Part shown: one piece after another, positions 7,359 through 12,720 of the stretch
How the letters are laid out: each line of letters opens with the position of its first letter
Position numbering within the stretch: position 1 is the stretch's first letter
Notes under the pieces: generated by a model
Seen by the model: the letters and a program-made list of their open reading frames with translations, nothing else
What the model was told of the DNA's origin: nothing
Database searches by the model: none
Assembly (NCBI GenBank): GCA_024643945.1
Contig: JAHELX010000108.1
Coordinates: 1 to 12,871, forward strand
Source: Anaerolineales bacterium
Lineage (GTDB): Bacteria; Chloroflexota; Anaerolineae; 4572-78; NAK82
Reading direction: 5' to 3'
DNA: 12,871 bases
Position numbers and translations under genes: made by a program

Positions 7359-8585
7359 ATGTTTGATGTCGACGCCATCCGACAAGATTTTCCCATCCTT
7401 AATCAGCAGGTGAATGGCAAGCCACTGGTTTACCTGGACAGTGGGGCCAGTTCGCAGAAACCATTGCCTGTCATCCAGGCCATGGACGAATGCTATCGGA
7501 CCTACTATGCTAACGTCCATCGGGGTATTTATCAGCTCAGCGAAAAGACGTCAGCCAGCTACGAAGAGGCGCGCAAAAAGGTGGCCCGATTCATCAACGC
7601 CAAAAGCTGGCGCGAAATCATCTTCACCCGCAACGCCACCGAAAGCATCAACCTGGTAGCCTATACCTGGGGGCGGCAAAACATCAAGGCTGGCGATACG
7701 ATCCTGCTTACCGAGATGGAGCACCACGCCAACCTGGTCCCGTGGCAGCAACTTGCCACTGAGACCGGTGCCCATGTGTCCTATATCCCGGTCGATGCGC
7801 GGGGGTATTGCGATATGGCCGTCTTTGACCGGCTGATTAACGACTCGGTCAAACTGGTCGCGATCACTCAAATGTCGAATGTGTTGGGAACGGTCACTCC
7901 TATTGGGGAGATCGCCGCCAAGGCGCACGCGGCAGGCGCGCTGGTGCTGGTGGATGGTGCGCAGGCTGTGCCTCATATGCCCACTGACGTGCGTGCCTTC
8001 GACGTGGATTTCTTGGCCTTCTCTGGGCATAAGATGCTGGGCCCCAGCGGCATTGGCGTACTCTACGGCAAACGAGAAATCTTGCAAGAGATGCCTCCCT
8101 TCCTCACCGGCGGTGACATGATCCGCCAGGTGACCTTTGAGGGGGCAGAATGGAACGAGCTACCCTGGAAGTTCGAAGCAGGTACACCGGCCATCGTCGA
8201 AGCTATTGGTTTGGGCGCGGCGGTAGACTACCTTAACAAGCTGGGCATGCCCCAGGTCCGCAAGCACGAGATCGAGTTGACGACCTATGCCTTTAACCGG
8301 CTGAGCCTGGTGGAAGGCATCCGTATCTACGGTCCACCCGACCCGACAGCGCGCGGGGGTGTCGTGGCCTTCACCCTGGGTGACATCCATCCCCATGACC
8401 TGGCCACCATCCTCGACCGGGAGGGGATCGCCATCCGGGCCGGCCATCATTGTGCTATGCCGTTGCACGAAAAACTGGGCCTCACCGCCACCGCCCGGGC
8501 GAGCTTTTACGTTTACAATCGGCCATCTGAGATTGATCGCCTGGCCGAGGTGCTGGATATGGCCCGCGAACTCTTCAGCGGTTGA
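7359..8585 (+). CDS. sufS: SufS, group II cysteine desulfurase
   Basis: A 408-residue PLP enzyme. Lys225 in SGHKMLGPSGIGVLYG forms the Schiff base. Earlier conserved stretches include NVHRGIYQLSEKTS, RNATESINLVAYTWG, EMEHHANLVPWQ and VDGAQAVPHM. Cys365 in RAGHHCAMPLH is the catalytic persulfide cysteine in the short loop typical of group II. Known reaction: L-cysteine to L-alanine plus enzyme persulfide, passed to a U-type or E-type acceptor. No sufE is visible. The flanking U-type proteins are the likely acceptors. The ATG comes 3 bases after the previous stop, so it is coupled. Confidence 0.97.
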   Translation: MFDVDAIRQDFPILNQQVNGKPLVYLDSGASSQKPLPVIQAMDECYRTYYANVHRGIYQLSEKTSASYEEARKKVARFINAKSWREIIFTRNATESINLVAYTWGRQNIKAGDTILLTEMEHHANLVPWQQLATETGAHVSYIPVDARGYCDMAVFDRLINDSVKLVAITQMSNVLGTVTPIGEIAAKAHAAGALVLVDGAQAVPHMPTDVRAFDVDFLAFSGHKMLGPSGIGVLYGKREILQEMPPFLTGGDMIRQVTFEGAEWNELPWKFEAGTPAIVEAIGLGAAVDYLNKLGMPQVRKHEIELTTYAFNRLSLVEGIRIYGPPDPTARGGVVAFTLGDIHPHDLATILDREGIAIRAGHHCAMPLHEKLGLTATARASFYVYNRPSEIDRLAEVLDMARELFSG

Positions 8586-8600
8586 GGTTGGGGGCTAGAT

Positions 8601-8621
8601 ATTAGAGATTGGAGATTGAGC
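8601..8621. repeat. Degenerate heptamer array after sufS
   Basis: Three consecutive 7-mers: ATTAGAG (8601-8607), ATTGGAG (8608-8614) and ATTGAGC (8615-8621). They lie in the 88-base gap between sufS and the second scaffold gene. Short tandem heptamers between genes are known from cyanobacteria (STRR sequences) and similar degenerate arrays occur in other genomes; any match to a named family is not established. Confidence 0.4.
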
Positions 8622-8641
8622 ATCGGCGATTTACCGCCTTG

Positions 8642-8658
8642 CACCTGCGGCACAGGTG
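8642..8658 (+). other. Small perfect hairpin before the second scaffold gene
   Basis: CACCTG (8642-8647) and CAGGTG (8653-8658) form a perfect 6-bp stem with a 5-base loop. It covers the alternative GTG start at 8656, which favours the ATG at 8674 as the true start of the next gene. It may influence translation of that gene. Confidence 0.45.
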
Positions 8659-8673
8659 TTCGCTGACACACTT

Positions 8674-9075
8674 ATGGAAGACTTTTATCGCGAAAACATA
8701 CTTGATCATTATCGCAATCCGCGCAATAAGGGGCGGCTGGAACATCCAACGCACATGAATGAGGAGCACAATCCTCTGTGTGGTGACGTCATTCGTATTG
8801 ACCTGCACGTAAATGAGGATAACATCATTGACCAGGTACGTTTCGACGGACGCGGATGTGCCATCAGCCAGGCCTCGGCCTCGATGCTGACCGAGATGAT
8901 CCAGGGCAAAACCCTGGACGAAGCCAAAGCGTTGAGCAAAGAAGACATTCTGGAAGCCTTGGGCATCGAAATTGGCCCAGTGCGCCTCAAATGCGCGCTT
9001 TTGTCCCTTAAGGTCCTCAAGGCCAGTATTTACGATCTACCTGATTGGACTGAGGAAGACGAGGACGATTGGTAG
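8674..9075 (+). CDS. U-type Fe-S scaffold/sulfurtransferase, second copy
   Basis: 133 residues from ATG 8674; a GTG at 8656 would add six residues but lies in a hairpin and has no ribosome site. Family cysteines are Cys36 (NPLCGD, with Asp38), Cys62 (GRGCAIS) and Cys107 (RLKCALL), with the same 45-residue spacing as the first copy and no SufU insertion. The C-terminus is strongly acidic and Trp-containing (DWTEEDEDDW), unlike the first copy, which ends neutrally (LTEAGVE). The two copies flank sufS. One may act as sulfur acceptor and the other as scaffold or carrier, but the sequence does not say which. The Shine-Dalgarno match is poor. It overlaps nothing and is followed 4 bases later by the Rieske gene. 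Confidence 0.9.
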   Translation: MEDFYRENILDHYRNPRNKGRLEHPTHMNEEHNPLCGDVIRIDLHVNEDNIIDQVRFDGRGCAISQASASMLTEMIQGKTLDEAKALSKEDILEALGIEIGPVRLKCALLSLKVLKASIYDLPDWTEEDEDDW

Positions 9076-9079
9076 CGAG

Positions 9080-9394
9080 ATGCCAGAGTTCATTAAAGTT
9101 GCAAGTATATCCGATCTGGCGCCTGGCGAAAAGATGCTGGTCGAATACCAGGGATCGCCAGTCGGGTTGTTTAATATTGACGGCGAATTCTATGCCATTC
9201 ACGACATATGTACCCACGACGGGGGTCCCCTGGTGGAAGGGGAATTGTACGGCGACGTGATCGTCTGTCCGCGCCACGGCGCTCGCTTCGATGTGAAAAC
9301 TGGCGCCGTCCGCACCCTGCCGGCCTACAGGCCGGTACCGACTTACCGGGTGAAAATCGAGGGCAACAACGTCCTGATTGCACCCAGAGAATAG
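9080..9394 (+). CDS. Rieske [2Fe-2S] ferredoxin
   Basis: 104 residues from ATG 9080, four bases after the preceding stop. It is a compact Rieske domain with Cys44-x-His46 (CTHDGG) and Cys63-x2-His66 (CPRHG), the two Cys and two His ligands of a Rieske [2Fe-2S] cluster. The rest (GEFYAIHDICTHD, GARFDVKTGAV, YRVKIEGNNVLI) is typical of NirD/dioxygenase-ferredoxin-type Rieske proteins. There is no signal peptide or membrane anchor, so it is soluble and cytoplasmic. In this operon it may be an electron donor for cluster assembly or sulfur reduction; that is inference from position. A longer open frame upstream (from 8972) only overlaps the scaffold gene and is not credible. Confidence 0.93.
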   Translation: MPEFIKVASISDLAPGEKMLVEYQGSPVGLFNIDGEFYAIHDICTHDGGPLVEGELYGDVIVCPRHGARFDVKTGAVRTLPAYRPVPTYRVKIEGNNVLIAPRE

Positions 9395-9461
9395 ACGAAG
9401 GACCAGGGACCAAAGACGGAGGTCGTCATTTTCTGAAGTCCTTCGTCATTCGTCCCTGGTC
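9394..9461. repeat. Inverted array of GAC-type heptamers after the Rieske gene
   Basis: Four tandem 7-mers run forward: GACGAAG (9394), GACCAGG (9401), GACCAAA (9408) and GACGGAG (9415). The reverse strand of 9438-9461 reads GACCAGG, GACGAAT, GACGAAG. As a result GACCAGGGAC (9401-9410) pairs perfectly with 9452-9461, and GACGAAGGAC (9394-9403) with 9438-9447. The transcript could fold into alternative hairpins. It starts on the last base of the Rieske stop codon and lies before sufT. Confidence 0.6.
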
Positions 9462-9519
9462 AATCAATTGGCCTCATAAGTTTGTGAGTGCTTGCCTGAA
9501 AAGTGTAGAGGAGACATTT

Positions 9520-9822
9520 ATGACTGAAGAGACGAAAGTCACTGAAGAGACAGTACGAGAAGCATTGCGGGGCGTGCTCGACCCGGAGCTTCATTTAGAT
9601 GTGGTAACTCTGGGGCTCATCCGTGGAATCAATCTGGATGCTTCTCCCGTGAATCTGAGGATGCTGCTTACCACCCCTTTCTGTCCCTACGGTCCCTGGA
9701 TGGTCCAACAGATAAAAGAGACAGCCGAGAGAACCGTGGGGGGTGAGGTCACGATCGAGGTGCTGCCAGAGCCGTGGCATCCCGAGTTGATGGAGGACCC
9801 TACCCTGCTGGGCTTCTTCTAA
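9520..9822 (+). CDS. sufT: SufT/MIP18 family (DUF59) Fe-S maturation protein
   Basis: 100 residues from ATG 9520, chosen because AGAGGAG (9507-9513) lies six bases upstream; the same frame is open from 9208 but that part overlaps the Rieske gene. The whole protein is one DUF59 domain: VREALRGVLDPELHLDVVTLGLI near 12-34, then LLTTPFCPYG with Cys55, and a short tail ending LLGFF. It resembles the N-terminal domain of the Mrp protein at the left end (PELHKDLVTL, TTPACP). Known family role: stand-alone DUF59 proteins (SufT, MIP18/CIA2, PaaD) assist insertion of clusters into target proteins. Last clear gene of the SUF set. Confidence 0.88.
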   Translation: MTEETKVTEETVREALRGVLDPELHLDVVTLGLIRGINLDASPVNLRMLLTTPFCPYGPWMVQQIKETAERTVGGEVTIEVLPEPWHPELMEDPTLLGFF

Positions 9823-9994
9823 ACATCCCACGCCCTGGCACCGGCCCTGCCTAAATAGTGTGGGGGCATCGCCTTCGGTTGTGGAGCAGTTGCGTTTTCG
9901 ATAGCGCGCTGCTCAGCTCATCCGAAGCATACCCAAATAGTATTGGGTGAGGCCGGCGCAGTTGGGCCTGGGTGAAGTTTCGTAGCGTGAAGAA
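9823..9994 (+). promoter_or_regulatory. Intergenic region between sufT and the SerK-like gene
   Basis: 172 bases with several dyads: GAGCAG 9884-9889 with CTGCTC 9909-9914 inside CTTCGG 9873-9878 with CCGAAG 9922-9927, and ACCCAA 9931-9936 with TTGGGT 9943-9948. Bases 9850-9866 and 9932-9948 are similar (13 of 17 identical around AAATAGT). No consensus promoter and no U-run terminator are visible, so it may be a structured leader or a transcribed spacer of the suf operon. Confidence 0.35.
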
Positions 9995-10840
9995 ATGGCA
10001 CATCACACAACCGACATACCCAAACTTCTTATCCTACCTGCTGATGCCCTGATCTTGCACGAAGACGTTGATGTCCGAAGGGTTGATCCGCTGGTCGAGC
10101 GGCTCCAAGTAGATGGTTTCCTTAAAAATCCGCCGATCGCTACGCCCATCGATTGCCCGCTTGGCTGCCAGGGTCGGCACGTGATCCTGGATGGGGCCAA
10201 TCGCACTACCGCTTTGTGGAAGCTGGAGGCACCGCACCACCTGGTGCAGGTAGTGGACTACCACGAGGTGGAACTGGACACGTGGGGTCACCTGGTCACT
10301 GGTATCTCCCGGGGAGTGTTCACTCAGAGTCTGGCCAAAGCTGGGCTGGAGCTGGAGTCTACCACCCGCGAGGACGCCCGCGAGCGCCTGGCCCGGCGTG
10401 AAATCGCTGCCTCTGTCACTGCCCCTGACGGCCATGTGTTTGCTGTACGGGGGGCGGGTTCCATGGCGTCCGAAACCCAGGCGCTGCGACGGCTGGCATC
10501 AGTGTACAACGGGCGCTCGGTCATTCACCGCGTGAAAACCGACCGCATGGCCGATTTGCTTCCCTATTACGATGACGTGGCCGCCCTGATCCGTTTCCCA
10601 CACTACGAGCCAGACGAAATTCTGCGCCTGGCCGACGACGGGCACAAATTGCCCACTGGCATCACTCGCCACATCATCCACGGACGTGCATTGCGGGTGA
10701 ACATATCGCTGTCGGTTTTGATGGATGCACATCGCACCACCGAACAAAAGAACCAGTGGCTGCGCGATTGGACCAAGCAGAAGCTTGCCCGGCGCGAGAT
10801 TCGTTACTATCAGGAATCCACCTTTCTCTTCGACGAGTAA
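9995..10840 (+). CDS. SerK/SbnI-like ParB-fold protein, predicted free L-serine kinase
   Basis: A 281-residue ParB/sulfiredoxin-fold protein. The N-terminal domain has LILHEDVD with Glu23, then RVDPLVERLQVDGFLKNPPI, then HVILDGANRTTAL with Asp66 and Arg70. The C-terminal domain has ASVYNGRSV, EPDEILRLADDGHKLPTGITRH and GRALRVNISLSVL. This arrangement matches staphylococcal SbnI and archaeal SerK as I remember them, including the catalytic Glu after a His (SbnI Glu20) and the PxGxTR block. Those enzymes phosphorylate free serine to O-phosphoserine. It is not a chromosome-partitioning ParB: no HTH domain is visible and length and C-terminus differ. Next to a CysO-like carrier, O-phosphoserine supply for cysteine synthesis is the attractive reading. 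The ribosome site is weak. Confidence 0.75.
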   Translation: MAHHTTDIPKLLILPADALILHEDVDVRRVDPLVERLQVDGFLKNPPIATPIDCPLGCQGRHVILDGANRTTALWKLEAPHHLVQVVDYHEVELDTWGHLVTGISRGVFTQSLAKAGLELESTTREDARERLARREIAASVTAPDGHVFAVRGAGSMASETQALRRLASVYNGRSVIHRVKTDRMADLLPYYDDVAALIRFPHYEPDEILRLADDGHKLPTGITRHIIHGRALRVNISLSVLMDAHRTTEQKNQWLRDWTKQKLARREIRYYQESTFLFDE

Positions 10841-10887
10841 GATTTCAGCAACAAAAAGCGTCTTAAAAGTATGAGGAGATAAACTCA

Positions 10888-10941
10888 ATGGCTTGTCAAC
10901 TAATTGCACTTAAGTGCGTTTGTATTAAGCGGGGACGGTAG
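10888..10941 (+). CDS. Candidate 17-codon leader peptide with three cysteines
   Basis: ATG 10888 opens a 17-residue frame, MACQLIALKCVCIKRGR, ending at TAG 10939-10941. AGGAG (10873-10877) lies ten bases upstream, a better ribosome site than that of the SerK-like gene. Cys codons are at positions 3, 10 and 12. The palindrome GCACTTAAGTGC (10906-10917) spans the second Cys codon, and the last codons enter the 5' arm of a long hairpin. Short Cys-rich leader ORFs are known to act as cysteine-responsive attenuators in mycobacteria. It is a candidate, since a frame this short can arise by chance. Confidence 0.42.
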   Translation: MACQLIALKCVCIKRGR

Positions 10942-10986
10942 CCACACGCCTTCGGGGTAGAGGGCACTCTGGCTACGGTCACCCGC
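10929..10986 (+). ncRNA. Long leader hairpin overlapping the end of the small ORF
   Basis: GCGGG (10929-10933) pairs with CCCGC (10982-10986), GAC (10934-10936) with GTC (10978-10980), and GTAGCCA (10938-10944) with TGGCTAC (10970-10976). The arm is broken only by one G-G mismatch and one bulged A. The apex can add GCCTT/AGGGC (10948-10952, 10961-10965). A ribosome translating or stalled on the small ORF would occupy the 5' arm. Confidence 0.6.
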
Positions 10987-11003
10987 CTCGCCGTGTTTCA
11001 CGA

Positions 11004-11114
11004 CGATGAGGCCCTCAAGCCCTGAATAGTCTTGCCTGATCCGCGTTGATGCAGCCGGTGTTGAGGCAGAGTGTTACATTTGCTTCATTCTGGTTGCCAG
11101 CTTGAGACTCATCG
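11004..11114 (+). promoter_or_regulatory. Predicted antiterminator pairing in the cysO leader
   Basis: CGATGAG (11004-11010) can pair with CTCATCG (11108-11114) and CTCAAG (11014-11019) with CTTGAG (11101-11106): 13 pairs interrupted by a 3x1 internal loop. This uses the same 5' arm as the terminator at 11107-11128, so the two structures exclude each other. The enclosed 81 bases contain a further hairpin, 11067-11073 with 11086-11092, and a short TGCCT/AGGCA pairing. I do not recognise a named riboswitch class. Confidence 0.6.
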
Positions 11115-11133
11115 TTCACTCGATGAGTTTTTT
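11107..11133 (+). terminator. Intrinsic terminator in the leader of the cysO-like gene
   Basis: ACTCATCG (11107-11114) and CGATGAGT (11121-11128) form a perfect 8-bp stem with a 6-base loop, followed at once by a run of six T (11128-11133). It lies 56 bases before the cysO-like ATG. It may end the suf/serK transcript, or act as the off-state of an attenuator for the two genes downstream. Confidence 0.82.
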
Positions 11134-11189
11134 GTTTCCATCCCAGTCCATCCCAATCACGAGATTCACGACGAAAGGAGAGGAATCCG

Positions 11190-11468
11190 ATGTCCGTAGT
11201 ATTTATTCCGAGTTCGCTTCGCCGCTATACGGCTGGCCAGTCAAAAGTGGAAGTAAGCGGCAGCAATATCAACGAAATCATAGAGGATCTGGAACGACAA
11301 TATCCAGGCGTGAAGTCGCGTTTATGTGACGATTCGGGTCAGATCAAACGCTATGTCAACGTCTTTGTCAATGACGAAGAGATTCGTAGCTTGCAAGGCG
11401 CAGACACCCCTTTGTCGGAAAAGGACGAGGTATCGATCGTGCCGGCCATGGCCGGTGGTTGGAGGTGA
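11190..11468 (+). CDS. CysO-like ubiquitin-fold sulfur carrier protein (MoaD/ThiS family)
   Basis: 92 residues from ATG 11190, preceded by AAAGGAG (11174-11180). The start IPSSLRRYTAGQSKVEVSG, the middle RYVNVFVNDEEIR and the end DEVSIVPAMAGG follow mycobacterial CysO closely. In that family the C-terminal Gly-Gly is adenylated and converted to a thiocarboxylate that donates sulfur to O-phosphoserine on CysM. Here two residues, Trp91-Arg92, follow the Gly-Gly, so the carrier would need trimming or would be inactive as made. Its last codons lie in the ribosome site of the next gene, which begins 5 bases after its stop. A MoaD role in molybdopterin synthesis is possible but no other moa genes are visible. 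Confidence 0.85.
   Translation: MSVVFIPSSLRRYTAGQSKVEVSGSNINEIIEDLERQYPGVKSRLCDDSGQIKRYVNVFVNDEEIRSLQGADTPLSEKDEVSIVPAMAGGWR
11461..11468 (+). promoter_or_regulatory. Ribosome binding site of the rhodanese-ThiF gene, inside the carrier's last codons
   Basis: GGAGGTGA is a near-perfect Shine-Dalgarno sequence five bases before ATG 11474. It decides that start over an in-frame TTG at 11459. The same bases encode the terminal Trp-Arg-stop of the CysO-like carrier. Confidence 0.85.
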
Positions 11469-11473
11469 TCAAC

Positions 11474-12712
11474 ATGGCCCAATATTTTAAGGACTCTCTG
11501 CTGACCAGTGATCGTCTGCTCGCGCAGGTGAAGCAGCAGATCAAAGAGATTGACGTCCACCAGTTGAAACAGCGGATGGACGAAGATAATAATCTGGTTG
11601 TAGTAGACATCCGCGAGTTCGACGAGTACGCGCAGGGTACCATTCCCGGCTCGCATTATATCCCGCGCGGTTTTTTGGAGCTGCGCATCGAGAACCTGGC
11701 TCCACGCCGCGACACGCCCATCGCCCTCTACTGCGCGGGGGGCGTGCGTTCGGTGCTAGGGGCGCGCAGCTTGCAGGAGATGGGTTACACCAACGTGGCG
11801 TCGGTCGCGGGCGGCTTTGGCGGCTGGAAGAACGCCGGTTACTCGTTTGTAGTGCCCCGTATTATGACCGACGATCAACGCCACCGCTACAGCCGGCACA
11901 CGATGATCCCAGAAGTGGGTGAGCAGGGCCAGCTCAAGCTGCTCGACGCCAAAGCGTTGCTCATCGGTGCTGGCGGCCTTGGCTCTCCGGCGGCGATGTA
12001 CCTGGCGGCCGCTGGGGTCGGCACCCTGGGCATCGTGGACTTTGACGTGGTGGACATTTCAAACTTGCAACGACAAATCCTGCACCACCTGGACGACGTG
12101 GGCCGCCCCAAAGTGGAGACGGCCGCCGAAGCCATCGCCAATCTCAACACCGACGTGAAGGTGGTGCCGCACCGGGTGTTGCTTCGCTCGGATAACGCAC
12201 TGGACATCATCCAAGATTACGACGTGGTCATCAACGGTTCCGATAATTTCCCTACCCGCTACCTGGTCAATGACGCCTGTGCCTTGCTGGGGAAACCTCT
12301 GGTCGACGGGAGCATCTTCCGTTTTGAGGGACAGGTCACCGTCTTTGACCCGGCCCGGGGCGGTCCCTGCTATCGCTGCCTCTACCCCGACCCACCCCCC
12401 CCCGGCGAGGTGCCAAGCTGCGCCGAGGGGGGCGTGCTGGGCGTGCTGCCGGGTATCATCGGCAGCTTGCAGGCCTCCGAGGCCATCAAGCTCATCCTGG
12501 GCGTCGGCGAACCGCTCACCGGCCGGCTGATGCTCTTCGACGCGCTGGACGGCCGCTTTCGCCAGGTCAAAGTCCGCAAGGACCCGGCTTGCCCCGTCTG
12601 CGGCGAGAATCCGACCGTTACCGAGCTCATCGACTACGAGCAGTTCTGCGGGATTCCCCATAGCGAGGAGGGGGTAATGGTCGAGCCAGTCCCGGTGTTG
12701 GCGACCGCTTGA
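11474..12712 (+). CDS. Rhodanese-ThiF/MoeB fusion: E1-like activating enzyme with N-terminal rhodanese
   Basis: A 412-residue two-domain protein. Residues about 25-130 form a rhodanese domain (VVVDIREFDEYAQGTIPG, active-site loop CAGGVRS with Cys87, GGFGGW). Residues about 133-400 form a ThiF/MoeB adenylyltransferase: RYSRH, ATP-binding GAGGLGS (165-171), DVVDISNLQRQ, NGSDNFPTRY, zinc pairs Cys299/Cys302 and Cys373/Cys376, and candidate thioester Cys316 in PSCAEGGVLGVLPG. MoeZ, Uba4 and MOCS3 carry the same two domains in the opposite order. Expected role: adenylates the Gly-Gly end of the adjacent carrier and sulfurates it from the rhodanese persulfide. Directly follows its presumed substrate gene. 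Confidence 0.92.
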   Translation: MAQYFKDSLLTSDRLLAQVKQQIKEIDVHQLKQRMDEDNNLVVVDIREFDEYAQGTIPGSHYIPRGFLELRIENLAPRRDTPIALYCAGGVRSVLGARSLQEMGYTNVASVAGGFGGWKNAGYSFVVPRIMTDDQRHRYSRHTMIPEVGEQGQLKLLDAKALLIGAGGLGSPAAMYLAAAGVGTLGIVDFDVVDISNLQRQILHHLDDVGRPKVETAAEAIANLNTDVKVVPHRVLLRSDNALDIIQDYDVVINGSDNFPTRYLVNDACALLGKPLVDGSIFRFEGQVTVFDPARGGPCYRCLYPDPPPPGEVPSCAEGGVLGVLPGIIGSLQASEAIKLILGVGEPLTGRLMLFDALDGRFRQVKVRKDPACPVCGENPTVTELIDYEQFCGIPHSEEGVMVEPVPVLATA

Positions 12713-12720
12713 GGGTGCTC

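Noticed and set aside
8972..9079. Upstream extension of the Rieske gene
   Set aside because: The extra 36 codons overlap the second scaffold gene in another frame and add no Rieske-like sequence; ATG 9080 starts directly at the conserved domain.
9208..9519. N-terminal extension of the SufT-like protein
   Set aside because: The extension overlaps the Rieske gene and the heptamer repeat and is compositionally odd; AGAGGAG before ATG 9520 marks the real start.
9943..9958. T-box-like string near GGGTGAGGCCGGC
   Set aside because: It departs from the T-box consensus at several fixed positions and no terminator/antiterminator pair or specifier stem follows.
9995..10840. Chromosome-partitioning ParB
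   Set aside because: It has the ParB/Srx N-terminal fold but no HTH DNA-binding domain, no parA neighbour, and its C-terminal half follows SbnI/SerK.
11034..11068. Resemblance to the 3' half of a TPP riboswitch (CCTGATCCG ... GTTGAT)
   Set aside because: The TPP 5' half (GGGGTGCC and CTGAGA with ACCC) is missing, the P4/P5 register needs insertions, and the arms occur in the wrong order within the enclosing stem.
11459..11473. TTG 11459 as start of the rhodanese-ThiF gene
   Set aside because: It lies upstream of the GGAGGTGA site, which is placed ideally for ATG 11474.
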